In this document: in pieces, positions 52,301-61,421 of the stretch
How the letters are laid out: every line of letters starts with the position of its first letter
Position numbering within the stretch: position 1 is the first letter of the stretch
Assembly: GCA_944323885.1 (NCBI GenBank)
Contig: CALUUD010000001.1
Span: 558,001-622,000 of the forward strand
Direction: 5' to 3'
DNA length: 64,000 nt
Source: an uncultured Helicobacteraceae bacterium
Lineage (GTDB): Bacteria; Campylobacterota; Campylobacteria; Campylobacterales; Helicobacteraceae
Position numbers and translations under genes: made by a program
The notes under the pieces: generated by a model
Database searches by the model: none
Told to the model about the DNA's origin: nothing
What the model saw: the letters and a program-made list of their open reading frames with translations, nothing else

Positions 52301-52951
52301 TTGTTTTATTATAAATTCTTTATTTTTATTACAATCATCTTCTGGAATCTCATCTGTGCTATTTGGATTAAAGAAAGATTCTTGTGAGAAATAATTTCCT
52401 TCTGTATCAATTAACGCACCATTTTTTGATATATAAAGACTAAAGTTATTTGTTGGTTGATGTATTTTCTTATATGATTGTAAACTATCACTTAATGGAT
52501 ATTCTATATTTGAATAATTTATAATTGCACTTTTTCCAGCACCTTCATTTCCAATAATCATTACTAATGGAGTTTCTTTTAGATCTAAATGTCTTTTCCA
52601 GGTACTCTTTGCATCATTTATTGAAATAGTATAATTTCTTTTTATCTTATGGAATATTTTGGATACTTCTCTTCTTAATTCTTTTTTAATTTTCTTTTTT
52701 TCATTTTTAAATGATTGTATAAATTCAATTAATGGTTTAAGTAAAAAATAAAAGAATACAACAGCCCATATTATAACTATAAAACCTATCCGCGCAAATA
52801 TATTGCCAAATATATGTATATCATCAAAAGCTATTAAAGGAGCATATAGGTAGAAAAATATACTAAATATTATTAGTGTTACAAAAAATAATATGTATAA
52901 GAATATTTTACTGGTAAAAAAATTGATTATTTTCTTAAACATACTTTTCAC
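49400..52951 (-). CDS. tssM: TssM (IcmF/VasK), T6SS membrane complex protein
   Basis: Inner-membrane component that joins TssL and the outer-membrane lipoprotein TssJ. Two N-terminal helices (about 15-37 and 52-72) precede a cytoplasmic NTPase-like domain with Walker A GNEGAGKS at 134-141 and SKIDLIEGMSEYW in the G4-like position. A third helix at about 450-472 leads to a long periplasmic part. Length 1183 is usual for TssM. The P-loop is intact, which is not so in all homologues. Confidence 0.93.
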   Translation of the reverse strand: MKSMFKKIINFFTSKIFLYILFFVTLIIFSIFFYLYAPLIAFDDIHIFGNIFARIGFIVIIWAVVFFYFLLKPLIEFIQSFKNEKKKIKKELRREVSKIFHKIKRNYTISINDAKSTWKRHLDLKETPLVMIIGNEGAGKSAIINYSNIEYPLSDSLQSYKKIHQPTNNFSLYISKNGALIDTEGNYFSQESFFNPNSTDEIPEDDCNKNKEFIIKQSVWKKFLSFLNKNTFHNKLNGAIVVIDTQAFFVNPKEYSNNIIRYLTKRINECEETLNIKLPIYIIFSKIDLIEGMSEYWKIFNDNITDNILGITIESQLNKQHIESSFKEISNSLLYSFMNRNKSFHSISDKNLAFLFLKQLDCLFSLATDFIIQADAQNKLKNKSYIRGVYFTSAYQENMPRNYLLDAICDKYEIKKPPAKSATKNNKKSYFVKPLLENLILRDSHLSGIIMRNVAIKISIAILFTCILSYGLSAYFVSKANKEIAQSDMHLNNIKTLLNQTKQYKYMSLNEKANLMLNLKAILKNYPNLFYGNNIKQYPMLDISYQGFIPAKSLYYAINKDVISNTIIKEMENIFKENNTQEMIVETMYMYMALFDENHFDKNLLSSWIIKNWKYFNKYKIPQDDFIASIEDISASNLSRTYSPDETKLDSIRSIIGQIPKQERIYILINFKNSLKKQQLYNIKDRVGSKFNTIFENAEQFFLINYDFTKNGLREFLGNLDANIQNAAKIDAWILNNSTQNNNIKELYLDIIDIYLNTYRQVWQDMLMALKPKKYTTKEGILNQLQILSNIENPLNTFISIVSDNTYLSDTLLLNYAYSLGLPSTDIKAKFAKISNHFQPYYDFAKTESFINSKISAINKTIESNQESSTQNNIKENIAIDVKNIYVKINDFTQDNTQDIKSKIDYILQGSNDDNDPFKKFGIDIATLPSDIAKYYNDVLLLSWKIIENNSRDLFNNAWRNEIYTQFINDISNFYPFNAYTNESVSLDKFKNFFGNQGKINAFYKQYLNNILTKKGNTYYINANYQKRVNISKEFIDFLNKASIISSIFDSNNNLKLSFYINCLDLSSDFSSLDISYNDKNLRYEHNIDEKIYIITEQFSTSTEFSFIANDYNQNPKYKKLYTGEWAWFKFLKDMHTTSNSINSINFNNNKKLYFDFKITPNKDELVRVLNVISNLKLPQDIM

Positions 52952-52965
52952 TTCCTGCTAATATT

Positions 52966-53748
52966 TTATTGAATAAATTGTTTTATATCTTTCATAAGTT
53001 CATCATGAACTATATTATTGTGAGATTCTAACTTCAGATAAGAAAATAAAAATACCACGATAACTACCCCAATAACACCAAATATAAAAAATGGTTTTAG
53101 ATATTTTCTTCTCCATCTATCTAAAAGATTAATCTTTTGAGTATTTTTATAAGCTAATTCAAAAGCTTTATTTTCACTAGTATCTAATACTGGTGCAATA
53201 GCAAGCGCTATATCATTACAGAATCTATCTATTTTATCTTTATCTTTTGCATCTAATGCATATTTGCCTTTGTATCCAAGAACAATACAAGCATATATAA
53301 ATTCAAGCATATCTTTGTATTTATTTGGACTTAATAACCATTGTCCTGCTATATCATAAAATTTATCACCACCTAACATTTCATCAAACAATCTTATAGT
53401 AAGTGTATTATGTGCAAATTGGCTATTTATAAAGCTTTCGTTTCTTAATAACATTTCATCTATAAATACACATAAACAATATCTTAATTTTATTAAATCT
53501 TTATCCTCATAAATATTTAGTGTTCCAAGATTGCTGCTAATAGTTAGAATTTCACTAACAAAAATTTCTTTTATATTTGCTATGTATTCAGAATCTAAAT
53601 TTTTAGTTTTTGATAGTCTTGTTGCAAGTATTAAAACAGGTAAGCTATAATCCAATATTTTATTATTACTCAATCCTTCAAGATTATGTTCAAGAAGCAA
53701 AGAGTGTGGTTTGTTAATTTGGTGTGAATCTTTTATATTTATAGACAT
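52966..53748 (-). CDS. tssL: TssL (DotU family), T6SS inner-membrane protein
   Basis: A 260-residue tail-anchored protein: a helical cytoplasmic DotU domain (LRYCLCVFIDEMLL, FYDIAGQWLLSPNKYKDMLE, IYACIVLGYKGKY) with one C-terminal membrane helix (FFIFGVIGVVIVVFLFSYL). No peptidoglycan-binding OmpA domain is attached, so anchoring to the wall would need another protein. It partners TssM and binds the baseplate through TssK. It lies 14 bases before tssM in the left operon. Confidence 0.92.
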   Translation of the reverse strand: MSINIKDSHQINKPHSLLLEHNLEGLSNNKILDYSLPVLILATRLSKTKNLDSEYIANIKEIFVSEILTISSNLGTLNIYEDKDLIKLRYCLCVFIDEMLLRNESFINSQFAHNTLTIRLFDEMLGGDKFYDIAGQWLLSPNKYKDMLEFIYACIVLGYKGKYALDAKDKDKIDRFCNDIALAIAPVLDTSENKAFELAYKNTQKINLLDRWRRKYLKPFFIFGVIGVVIVVFLFSYLKLESHNNIVHDELMKDIKQFIQ

Positions 53749-53759
53749 TAATTACCTTT

Positions 53760-55133
53760 TTATAATAAAGCCCATAATTTTATATCTGGATTGGCAATGT
53801 TATTTGTTAAATATATGCTGATAGTATTTTGATTGGTAAAATACGAGAATATAGGATCTTTTTTATCAAGTTTAAAATATGCATATCCACTTAAATGAGG
53901 TATAGCAGATGGTATACTAGGTATAGGTTCAACATTTAATCCTCTAAGTTGTGATGCCACAATACCTTTTATTGATGCTTGTGTATGTATTTTGCTTTGT
54001 GATGAAAAATTCTCAAGTAGTGCATTCATAGGCATTGTTGAGCTTATAGCTAAAAATATTTCACCATTTTGTAATATTGATGCATTATCAAATATGCAAT
54101 CAAAGAAACCATTGCCATTATCTATTACATTTGCCATCGCATATTTTGGTGATGTAATATTTGCAAAAAGTATACGAATATTGTTTGTAAGTGGTATAAA
54201 AACAGATGATAAGTCACTATGTGAATATGACACAAAGTCAAATTCTTCACTATTGCTTAATGCTAATAAATCTCCCTGAAAGTCTATCAATTTTTCATAT
54301 AAAAATTCCGGGTGTAATTTTTCTTTATTAGTTAAATAAGAAAATACTAAGTAATATTTTTTTAGTAAATTTAATGCTAAGTAAGTATTAAAGTCAAGCG
54401 TATTTTTTGTTTGGTTTATACCTTTAAAAATTTGACTAAATGTTTGTTTGTGTTGTTTGATACTAAATAGCATTTCTTCTAGGAAAGTTTTGATAAAAGT
54501 ATTGTTTGATATATCAAGACTTGTTGGAATAAATTTTTCATCAAGCTCTATTTTTCCATTAGAGTGTATATTTTTTATTTTTCCAATAGGTATCTCAAGC
54601 TCATTTGGTGTTTTATCACCTAATAAGCCCAATCTAAGTCTAAGACTTCCAGCGACAATAGATATCTTTTCTTGTATATATTGTATCTGTTGCATAGATT
54701 GATTTACATCATTATTATCTATATCATCGTGAACTTTGGATACTATTGGTATGTTTGTAGCTATGTATTTTGAGTTTGGAAATGCATTTTGCAATGAAAT
54801 ATCTGCAATAGAATCCGTATTTGTAGGTATTTTAATGGTAATAATTGGGGATGTAAGATTGTGTCCAATTTCTAGTATTTCTGGAAGTAAGTCATCTATT
54901 GGTGCATTAAACACACTTCCATCTCTTGATACACCACTTATTCTTGTAAGTGCAATTTTGCCTAAGTTTAATAATTCGTTAGAAAATTCTACTTCAAATA
55001 TTCCATAAAGATTACAAAACGACCTTGCAGTTTTTGCATTGATAAGTTTTTCTATGTATCTCTCTTGTTGTTCAAAATGGACTTTGTCCATATGCATTCC
55101 ATTATACCAAGCTACTTTAAGGCTATTATTCAT
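53760..55133 (-). CDS. tssK: TssK, T6SS baseplate-membrane connector
   Basis: A 457-residue cytoplasmic protein matching TssK: KVAWYNGMHMDKVHFEQQERYIE at the N-terminus corresponds to the family start (W-x-GM-x-P-x-H-F-x-Q in most species). A beta-rich shoulder domain, a helical middle part (NLLKKYYLVFSYL) and the C-terminal YAYFKLDKKDPIF region follow. It connects TssFG wedges to TssLM. It lies between tssJ and tssL. Confidence 0.88.
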   Translation of the reverse strand: MNNSLKVAWYNGMHMDKVHFEQQERYIEKLINAKTARSFCNLYGIFEVEFSNELLNLGKIALTRISGVSRDGSVFNAPIDDLLPEILEIGHNLTSPIITIKIPTNTDSIADISLQNAFPNSKYIATNIPIVSKVHDDIDNNDVNQSMQQIQYIQEKISIVAGSLRLRLGLLGDKTPNELEIPIGKIKNIHSNGKIELDEKFIPTSLDISNNTFIKTFLEEMLFSIKQHKQTFSQIFKGINQTKNTLDFNTYLALNLLKKYYLVFSYLTNKEKLHPEFLYEKLIDFQGDLLALSNSEEFDFVSYSHSDLSSVFIPLTNNIRILFANITSPKYAMANVIDNGNGFFDCIFDNASILQNGEIFLAISSTMPMNALLENFSSQSKIHTQASIKGIVASQLRGLNVEPIPSIPSAIPHLSGYAYFKLDKKDPIFSYFTNQNTISIYLTNNIANPDIKLWALL

Positions 55134-55148
55134 CGACTATCATCTCTC

Positions 55149-55604
55149 TTATTTTGTATTATCATCAAATTCTGTTATTCCATTCTTTGTTATATTTATC
55201 TTTATAATGTTTTCAAAAACAGAATTTAGCTTTTTGTAGAATTTTTGTTTTTTTCCCTTTATATTAGAAAATAATGCCAGAATACCTATGTAGTCACCTT
55301 CTTTTTCATTAAATTCTGCAACAAGGATTTCCTTTTCATTAGGTGGTACTTGTATTTTTATGGAATCTATTTTATCTCTACCAAGTGCCACACTTTCTCT
55401 GCTTATCAAATCTTTCGGTGATGCATATTCAAATTTTTTGCTATCTTTTAGTTGATATACGATTAATGTTATAGGAACATTATCTCCACGGTTGTTTAAA
55501 TTGGAATCTTCATAATTTGATACTATTACTTGTATTGGTGTGCTGCATGCGGTAGAGAATAATGCAATTATGATTGCCATTAGCAAGTATTTTAAAATCA
55601 TCAT
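55149..55604 (-). CDS. tssJ: TssJ, T6SS outer-membrane lipoprotein
   Basis: First gene of the left operon. Lipoprotein signal peptide with lipobox STAC and lipidated Cys20. The mature part has the TssJ beta-sandwich pattern: NVPITLIVYQLKDSKKFEYA, then LISRESVALGRDKI, and VPPNEKEILVAEF. Length 151 is typical. The start could be either of two consecutive ATGs. The region to tssB is a shared divergent promoter. Confidence 0.88.
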   Translation of the reverse strand: MMILKYLLMAIIIALFSTACSTPIQVIVSNYEDSNLNNRGDNVPITLIVYQLKDSKKFEYASPKDLISRESVALGRDKIDSIKIQVPPNEKEILVAEFNEKEGDYIGILALFSNIKGKKQKFYKKLNSVFENIIKINITKNGITEFDDNTK

Positions 55605-55783
55605 ATTAAATTTATACTCTATATCTTTAAAAAATTTTCTTTGTTAGATTTCTTTAGTATGTAATAATATCTTAAATCTAAAAATTTACATATTTTAAAA
55701 TAGTTTTGCTTAAATTCAGTTCTATAGTGATAGAATACAGCCTTAAATCTTTAATAAATTTCTAAGAAAGGAAGCATGTATTA
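55605..55783. promoter_or_regulatory. Divergent promoter region between tssJ and tssB
   Basis: This 179-base spacer drives both T6SS operons. For tssB the likely -10 box is TAGAAT at 55731-55736, or TATAGT eight bases earlier. The ribosome-binding site AAAGGAAG (55767-55774) is nine bases before the ATG. For tssJ, TATAAA-like sequence lies very close to the start and the ribosome-binding site is weak. No operator-like dyad stands out. Confidence 0.5.
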
Positions 55784-56263
55784 ATGCCAGAAAATTCTAC
55801 TCCACCAAAAGAGCGTATAAATATCACATATAAATCAAAAACAAATGGTCAAAATCCAGAAGTAGAACTGCCGTTAAAATTAATGGTATTGGCTAGTTTT
55901 ACTGGAGGTAGTAAAATTCCATTGGAAGAAAGGGAGGCTGTATCAATTAATAAGAATAACTTTAATCAAGTTATGCAGAAGATGGATATAGAAACGCATT
56001 TTAGTGTTAAGAATGTTTTACATCAAGATTCTGATGAATTAAATGTTGATCTTAAAATAAGCGATATGAAAGATTTTACTCCAGATAACATTGCTAGTCA
56101 AATTCCTGAGTTAAACAAGTTGCTTAAGTTGCGAGAAGCACTTGTGGCATTGAAAGGTCCTATGGGTAATATCCCAGATTTTAGAAAAGCTGTTTTAGAA
56201 GCTTTGAAAGACAAAGATACAAAAGAAAAACTTTTACTAGAGATACAGCAAAATCAAGAATAA
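55784..56263 (+). CDS. tssB: TssB (VipA), T6SS sheath small subunit
   Basis: A 159-residue protein that pairs with TssC to build the contractile sheath. Family pattern: RINITYKSKTNGQNPEVELP near residue 11, LKLMVLASFTGG with the beta-strand handed to TssC, and the C-terminal helix LKLREALVALKGPMGNIPDF. The first gene of the right operon, with a strong ribosome-binding site. tssC follows 30 bases later. Confidence 0.95.
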   Translation: MPENSTPPKERINITYKSKTNGQNPEVELPLKLMVLASFTGGSKIPLEEREAVSINKNNFNQVMQKMDIETHFSVKNVLHQDSDELNVDLKISDMKDFTPDNIASQIPELNKLLKLREALVALKGPMGNIPDFRKAVLEALKDKDTKEKLLLEIQQNQE

Positions 56264-56293
56264 AATTTTCATGTTTTATAAAGGAATATATTT

Positions 56294-57769
56294 ATGAATG
56301 ACACAATAAATAATCAAACTACTACTCAAATTAAGGAAAGTTCTATTATCGATAGTATTATGCAAAAAAGTAAATATACTAAAGATGATGAGAGTTATAG
56401 TATTGCAAAAATGGGAGTAGCTGAATTTATAACAGAAATCGTAAAATCTGATAATGCAGAGACAAAAGTAAATCGCTTTACCTTAGATGAGATGATTGCA
56501 CATATTGATGAGCTTATTTCGGCACAGATGGATGAGATTTTGCATAATGAGCAATTTCAGCAGCTAGAATCTACTTGGAGAGGTTTGTATTTTTTAGTGG
56601 AGAGAACAAATTTTCAAGAGAATATTAAAATTAATTTACTTGATGTTACACAACAGGAAGCACTAGAAGATTTTGATTCAAATCCAGATATTACTAATAC
56701 TACACTTTATAGACATATCTATTCATCAGAATATGGCCAATTTGGTGGTGAACCTGTAGGGGCGATTATCGGAGATTATGCCTTGAGTGCTTCTACTCCT
56801 GATATGAATTTTCTTTCAAAAATGTCTTCTATCGCGGCGATGAGTCATGCTCCATTTTTAACTTCTATGAGTGCAAAATTCTTTGGGCTTGATAATTATG
56901 CTGAACTTAGTCAAATTCAAGATTTAAATAGCCTTTTAGAGGGGCCGCAATATACAAAATGGCGCACTTTTAGAGAAAATGAAGATTCTAAATACGCAGG
57001 TCTTTTGGTAACAAGATTTCTTACAAGGTCACCTTATGATCCTCAAGAAAATCCTATTAAGAGTTTTAATTACAAAGAAAATGTGCACAAATCACACAAT
57101 CATCTTCTATGGGGCAACACAGCTTATGCATTTGCTACACGTCTTACTGATAGTTTTGCACAATATAGATGGTGTGGTAATATTATAGGACCAAGAGCAG
57201 GTGGTACAGTCACTGATTTGCCAACATATGTATACGATAATTTTGGAACAATTGAATCAAAAATACCAACTGAAGTATTGATCACAGATAGAAGAGAGTA
57301 TGAGCTTTCTGAATCTGGCTTCATTGCTTTTACATTGCGTAGAGATAGCAATAATGCTACATTCTTTTCTGCTAATGCTGCATTAAAACCAAAAATATTC
57401 CCAAATACACCAGAAGGTAAAGAAGCAGAAACAAATTATAGACTTGGTACTCAACTTCCATATATATTCTTAATTTCACGCCTTGCACATTATGTTAAAG
57501 TGTTACAAAGAGAAGAAATTGGTAGCTGGAAAGAGCGTAGTGATATAGAAAAGGGATTGAATGAATGGATAAGACAATATGTATCTGATCAAGAAAATCC
57601 ACCAGCAGAAGTAAGAAGTAGAAGACCATTTAGGGGTGCAAAAATTAATGTCAGCGAAGTAGATGGTGAAGCAGGGTGGTATAGAGTTGATTTAAATGTT
57701 CGTCCTCATTTTAAGTTTATGGGTGCTAATTTTGAACTTTCTTTGGTAGGAAAGCTAGATAAAGAATAG
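56294..57769 (+). CDS. tssC: TssC (VipB), T6SS sheath large subunit
   Basis: The 491-residue main sheath protein. Signatures: LDEMIAHIDELISAQMDEIL then FQQLESTWRGLYFLVE (the interlocking helix), EPVGAIIGDY, KWRTFRENEDSKYAGL, and the C-terminal FRGAKINVSEVDGEAGWYRV followed by VRPHFKFMGANFELSLVGKL. G+C and codon use look slightly higher than in the neighbouring tssF/tssG, in keeping with high expression. Confidence 0.97.
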   Translation: MNDTINNQTTTQIKESSIIDSIMQKSKYTKDDESYSIAKMGVAEFITEIVKSDNAETKVNRFTLDEMIAHIDELISAQMDEILHNEQFQQLESTWRGLYFLVERTNFQENIKINLLDVTQQEALEDFDSNPDITNTTLYRHIYSSEYGQFGGEPVGAIIGDYALSASTPDMNFLSKMSSIAAMSHAPFLTSMSAKFFGLDNYAELSQIQDLNSLLEGPQYTKWRTFRENEDSKYAGLLVTRFLTRSPYDPQENPIKSFNYKENVHKSHNHLLWGNTAYAFATRLTDSFAQYRWCGNIIGPRAGGTVTDLPTYVYDNFGTIESKIPTEVLITDRREYELSESGFIAFTLRRDSNNATFFSANAALKPKIFPNTPEGKEAETNYRLGTQLPYIFLISRLAHYVKVLQREEIGSWKERSDIEKGLNEWIRQYVSDQENPPAEVRSRRPFRGAKINVSEVDGEAGWYRVDLNVRPHFKFMGANFELSLVGKLDKE

Positions 57770-57771
57770 TA

Positions 57772-58143
57772 ATGTCATTTATTGATAAGGTAATTCACAC
57801 TCTTGATGATTGCAAGGATGATTCATATATAGAAGATGATTTGCATTCTATTAAAGAGCATATTAAGGTTTTGATAAATTCAAAAGATGATAATAAAGGT
57901 CTATCATCTTTGGGTGAGTTAGATTTAAATGTCAAAAATCTTTCTGTTTTGATGTCAGAAAAAATATACCATATCATTTCTACCTATGAACATAGGATAA
58001 GGATTTTAAGTATAGAATATGACGACTTATTATCTCCTTGGCAACTTACTTTTTTTATACGATTTTGTTATATTAATGATAATTTTAAAGAATTTAGTAT
58101 CCAGATTATTTTTAGAAATAATCGATATTGTGAGGTTTTATGA
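57772..58143 (+). CDS. tssE: TssE, T6SS gp25-like baseplate protein
   Basis: A 123-residue homologue of phage T4 gp25, which starts sheath polymerisation. The core motif seen as YEPRL in most proteins is here STYEHRIRILSIEY at about residue 70. An upstream helix reads LHSIKEHIKVLINSK, as expected for the family. The 3' end overlaps the ATG of tssF by four bases (ATGA). Confidence 0.85.
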   Translation: MSFIDKVIHTLDDCKDDSYIEDDLHSIKEHIKVLINSKDDNKGLSSLGELDLNVKNLSVLMSEKIYHIISTYEHRIRILSIEYDDLLSPWQLTFFIRFCYINDNFKEFSIQIIFRNNRYCEVL

Positions 58144-59861
58144 CAGAAGATGTATATTATTTTCGAAAAGAGCTCGATTATTTGCACAAGACAAGACAAT
58201 TACTTATTAGTAAATATCCAAAGCTCGCACCTTTCTTAGCATATAATAGTAATGATCCAGATGTAGAACGCATAATTGAATCTCTAGCTATTTTAAGTTC
58301 TAGAATAAATAAAGAATTAGATGCAAATATTCCATTTATAGCTGAATCTCTTATTAATATACTTATTCCAAATTATACAAATTCTATTCCTTCTGTTTGT
58401 ATGCAAGAATTTAAAATGAGTGATAATTGTAGTGATAATAAATTGCTCATTCCAGCTAATACTGTATTGAAGTCTGCATTAGTTGGAACTACTTCATGTG
58501 AATTTCGTACAATTTATGATGTCTATTTATATCCAGTTAAAATTACCAATGTTGCTATTAATAGTGAAGGTAAATATAATGCATTAACTATTGATATAGA
58601 AACCACAAGAAATAATTTGTTTATTTCAGATTTAGCAATGGATTATTTGAATATTTATCTTGGAAATGATGTTTATACATCTAATACATTGCTTTTATGG
58701 TTGCTACAATATGTTAAAGATATCATTATCATGTCGTATGATAGTAAAGAGCAAGTAAAAATACCACTTTCTTCTATAGAATCTATAGGATTTTTAAAGA
58801 ATGAGAACCTTCTGAATAATGATGATATAGGATTTAGCTCTTTTGCTTTATTGCAAGAGCTACTTCTTATGCCAGAAAAATTTCATTTTATTAGATTAAG
58901 AAATTTAAATATTGTAAATCAATTTAAAGTAAAAAAAATTGGTATTAAATTTATTTTTAACAAAGATGTGCCAAAAGATTGTATGCCAAGAATAAATCAT
59001 TTTTCATTATCTGCTACACCAGCTATAAACTTATTTCCAATGCAGGCAGAACCTATACTGCTTGATCATACAAGAGAAGGATATAGAATATTTGTAGATA
59101 GATCTAACATGCAGTCGTATTCTGCAATACAAGTATTAAAAGTAAAGGCGCATAGTAGTGATACGGGTCGTAGAATCTTAAAAAATTATTATAGTTTTGA
59201 GAGATTTGCATTCATTAATAATAAAGGTGATTTTTATTCTTTAGCAAATAAGATAGATTCTAATGGTGAATATTATAAAGAAATATCATTTTATTCAACT
59301 AAAGAAAATAAAGAAACAATTTCTATTGATCTTTTATGTAGTAATAATAATTTACCATCTTCGTTAAAACTTGGTGAAATTAATGAAGTAGTTGGTTACA
59401 AAGATGTTAATACCAGTAATTTGACTTTGCCAACAAATATCAAGCATGTAAAAATCGACAATAGTATTGCTTGGAATCTTGTATCAACATTATCTTTTAG
59501 CTATCAAACTATGTTAAATAAAGAAAGTTTTTTGAGTATTGTTTATACCTATCTCTCTATATTTGAAACTTATGATACTCATTTTTTTACTAATTTATCA
59601 GATGCACTTATTGATATCAAACCAGAAGTGATTTATAGGATTGAGGGTTTTATAACGCGTAGAGGTGTGCAATCAATTTTATATATTGATGATTCTAAGT
59701 TTTATTGTATAGGTGAGGTTTATAAAATAGGATTGGTATTATCACACTTTTTTTCATCTTTTGCATCGATTAATTCATTTTGTGAACTCCGTATTATCTG
59801 CACTTCAAGTGATGTTAATTTTACATTTCCAATGGTAAATGGAAATAAAGCATTAATATAA
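58140..59861 (+). CDS. tssF: TssF, T6SS baseplate wedge protein
   Basis: A 573-residue wedge component that assembles with TssG. Family start YYFRKELDYLHKTRQLLISKYP, then APFLAYNSNDPDVERIIESL and FIAESLINILIPNYTNSIPS, are the diagnostic N-terminal pattern. The C-terminal part RGVQSILYIDDSKFYCIGEVYKIG corresponds to the family domain that meets TssK. Translationally coupled to tssE. Confidence 0.92.
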   Translation: MTEDVYYFRKELDYLHKTRQLLISKYPKLAPFLAYNSNDPDVERIIESLAILSSRINKELDANIPFIAESLINILIPNYTNSIPSVCMQEFKMSDNCSDNKLLIPANTVLKSALVGTTSCEFRTIYDVYLYPVKITNVAINSEGKYNALTIDIETTRNNLFISDLAMDYLNIYLGNDVYTSNTLLLWLLQYVKDIIIMSYDSKEQVKIPLSSIESIGFLKNENLLNNDDIGFSSFALLQELLLMPEKFHFIRLRNLNIVNQFKVKKIGIKFIFNKDVPKDCMPRINHFSLSATPAINLFPMQAEPILLDHTREGYRIFVDRSNMQSYSAIQVLKVKAHSSDTGRRILKNYYSFERFAFINNKGDFYSLANKIDSNGEYYKEISFYSTKENKETISIDLLCSNNNLPSSLKLGEINEVVGYKDVNTSNLTLPTNIKHVKIDNSIAWNLVSTLSFSYQTMLNKESFLSIVYTYLSIFETYDTHFFTNLSDALIDIKPEVIYRIEGFITRRGVQSILYIDDSKFYCIGEVYKIGLVLSHFFSSFASINSFCELRIICTSSDVNFTFPMVNGNKALI

Positions 59862-59869
59862 ATTATTAA

Positions 59870-60784
59870 ATGAAAACTTTTTATCTATTAATTTCGTCAC
59901 TTCTTAAAAAATACAAAAAAGAGGATATCTTTCTTCGTTCATCTCAATATTTGGGCCATTCTTATAAAGAGATAGATACGGTAAATGTGGAGCAAATTGA
60001 TAACAATATAGATAATGTAAAATCTTTAGAAATTATGACTTATTTTTTTGGTTTACTTGGGAGTAAATCTCCATTGCCAAATTATATTCTTGATAAATTT
60101 TCAAAAAATTATGATGATAATAATGGATTTAGTTTATTTTTTGATTTTTTTAATAATCATTTTTTATGGCTTTTATATGAAAGTTTCACTACTAGAAGTT
60201 ATCCAAGATCGTTTAAACATTCATTAGATGATAGAATATCAGAAATCTTTCTACATTTATTAGGTATTCATAACAAGGATATAGCAAAAGAATATCTTCC
60301 ATTTGCATCACTTGTTGCAAATATAAGAAAGCCAAAATTATATATAGAGAAAGTTTTAGAACACAATTTTAATTTAAAGTCAAAAATACACATTATAGAG
60401 AATGTCCCTCAAAAGATATTTATAGAGTATAAGCAACAACAAACTTTAGGGATTTCAAATAATGCTCTTGGAAAAAGTTTTATTTTAGGTTCTTACATTG
60501 TGTCACATCAAAATAAAATTAATATTTTAATTGATGATATTTCGTATCAAGAAGCCTTAGACTATTTGCCACATCAAGTAAAATTTAATAAACTTAAGGA
60601 AAGCATAATATTTCTTACAAATAATGAATTTAGTGTTGATATGATACTTGGAATACAATATAGTAAAAAAATGCATTCTGTGCTAGGTGATCCATCATAT
60701 GCAAAATTAGGATATGCAAAGGTGCTTGGAAAGTCATTATTAGATTCTAAAAATTATTTTTGGCGGATCAAACTTTGTGATTAA
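59870..60784 (+). CDS. tssG: TssG, T6SS baseplate wedge protein
   Basis: A 304-residue TssG. Seen are YFFGLLGSKSPLPNYILDKF at about residue 57 (family motif GLxGxxGxLP) and RDSRFxxFxxxFxHR-like FFDFFNNHFLWLLYES. A C-terminal part with LGKSFILGSYIVSHQNKINI follows the usual pattern. The last gene of the tssBCEFG run. The start codon follows the tssF stop by eight bases without a strong ribosome-binding site. Confidence 0.88.
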   Translation: MKTFYLLISSLLKKYKKEDIFLRSSQYLGHSYKEIDTVNVEQIDNNIDNVKSLEIMTYFFGLLGSKSPLPNYILDKFSKNYDDNNGFSLFFDFFNNHFLWLLYESFTTRSYPRSFKHSLDDRISEIFLHLLGIHNKDIAKEYLPFASLVANIRKPKLYIEKVLEHNFNLKSKIHIIENVPQKIFIEYKQQQTLGISNNALGKSFILGSYIVSHQNKINILIDDISYQEALDYLPHQVKFNKLKESIIFLTNNEFSVDMILGIQYSKKMHSVLGDPSYAKLGYAKVLGKSLLDSKNYFWRIKLCD

Positions 60785-60825
60785 AAATTTGTTTATTTTT
60801 TATTAAAACTTCAAAGAATCTAAGT

Positions 60826-60831
60826 TATACT
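60826..60831 (+). promoter_or_regulatory. Likely -10 box of an hcp promoter
   Basis: TATACT lies in the 93-base spacer between tssG and hcp, 46 bases before the hcp ATG. hcp also has a perfect AAGGAG ribosome-binding site. An own promoter would fit the high expression known for Hcp, but readthrough from tssG is also possible. Confidence 0.4.
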
Positions 60832-60877
60832 TCAAATGTTATGTAGATAAATTTTAAATATTAACTAAGGAGTATGT

Positions 60878-61387
60878 ATGGCACAACCAGTGTATATAAA
60901 AATAGAAGGTTCTACACAAGGATTAATATCAAGTGGGGCATCAACTCAAGATAGTATAGGAAATAGATATCAATCAGGACATGAAGATGAAATAATGGCT
61001 CAAGAGGTTTCTCATATTATCACAGTTCCAACAGATCCACAAAGTGGACAACCAAGTGGACAGAGGGTGCACAAGCCATTTTCTTTTACCTGTTCTCTAA
61101 ATAAAGCTGTGCCATTGCTTTATAACGCATTAACAAAAGGTGAAAGGTTGACAACAGTAGAGGTGTATTGGTATAGGACATCAAGTGGTGGTGGATCGGA
61201 ACATTATTTTACTACAATATTAGAAGATGCTATTATCACTGATATAGATCTTTTGATGCCAAATGCTCAAGATAAAAACAATAATGACAAAACAGAGTTA
61301 TTTAAAGTTTCTTTAAATTATAGAAAAATTGTATGGGAGCATGTGATAGCTGGAACAAGTGGTAGTGATGATTGGAGAAATGCATAG
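60878..61387 (+). CDS. hcp: Hcp (TssD), T6SS tube protein
   Basis: Forms the hexameric rings of the expelled tube. The start MAQPVYIKIEGSTQGLIS is typical of the Hcp family. YQSGHEDEIMAQEVSHIITV, RVHKPFSFTCSLNKAVPLLY and the C-terminal VSLNYRKIVWEHV are further signatures. Length 169 is normal, with no C-terminal effector extension. Placed between the baseplate genes and the PAAR-like gene. Confidence 0.95.
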   Translation: MAQPVYIKIEGSTQGLISSGASTQDSIGNRYQSGHEDEIMAQEVSHIITVPTDPQSGQPSGQRVHKPFSFTCSLNKAVPLLYNALTKGERLTTVEVYWYRTSSGGGSEHYFTTILEDAIITDIDLLMPNAQDKNNNDKTELFKVSLNYRKIVWEHVIAGTSGSDDWRNA

Positions 61388-61421
61388 TTTTTATTAATTA
61401 TTAGCTTTTAAAGATTTTATC

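Noticed and set aside
55776-55786. Two-codon ORF (ATG TAT TAA) overlapping the tssB start
   Set aside because: Too short to judge and too close to the ribosome-binding site; probably chance in AT-rich DNA.
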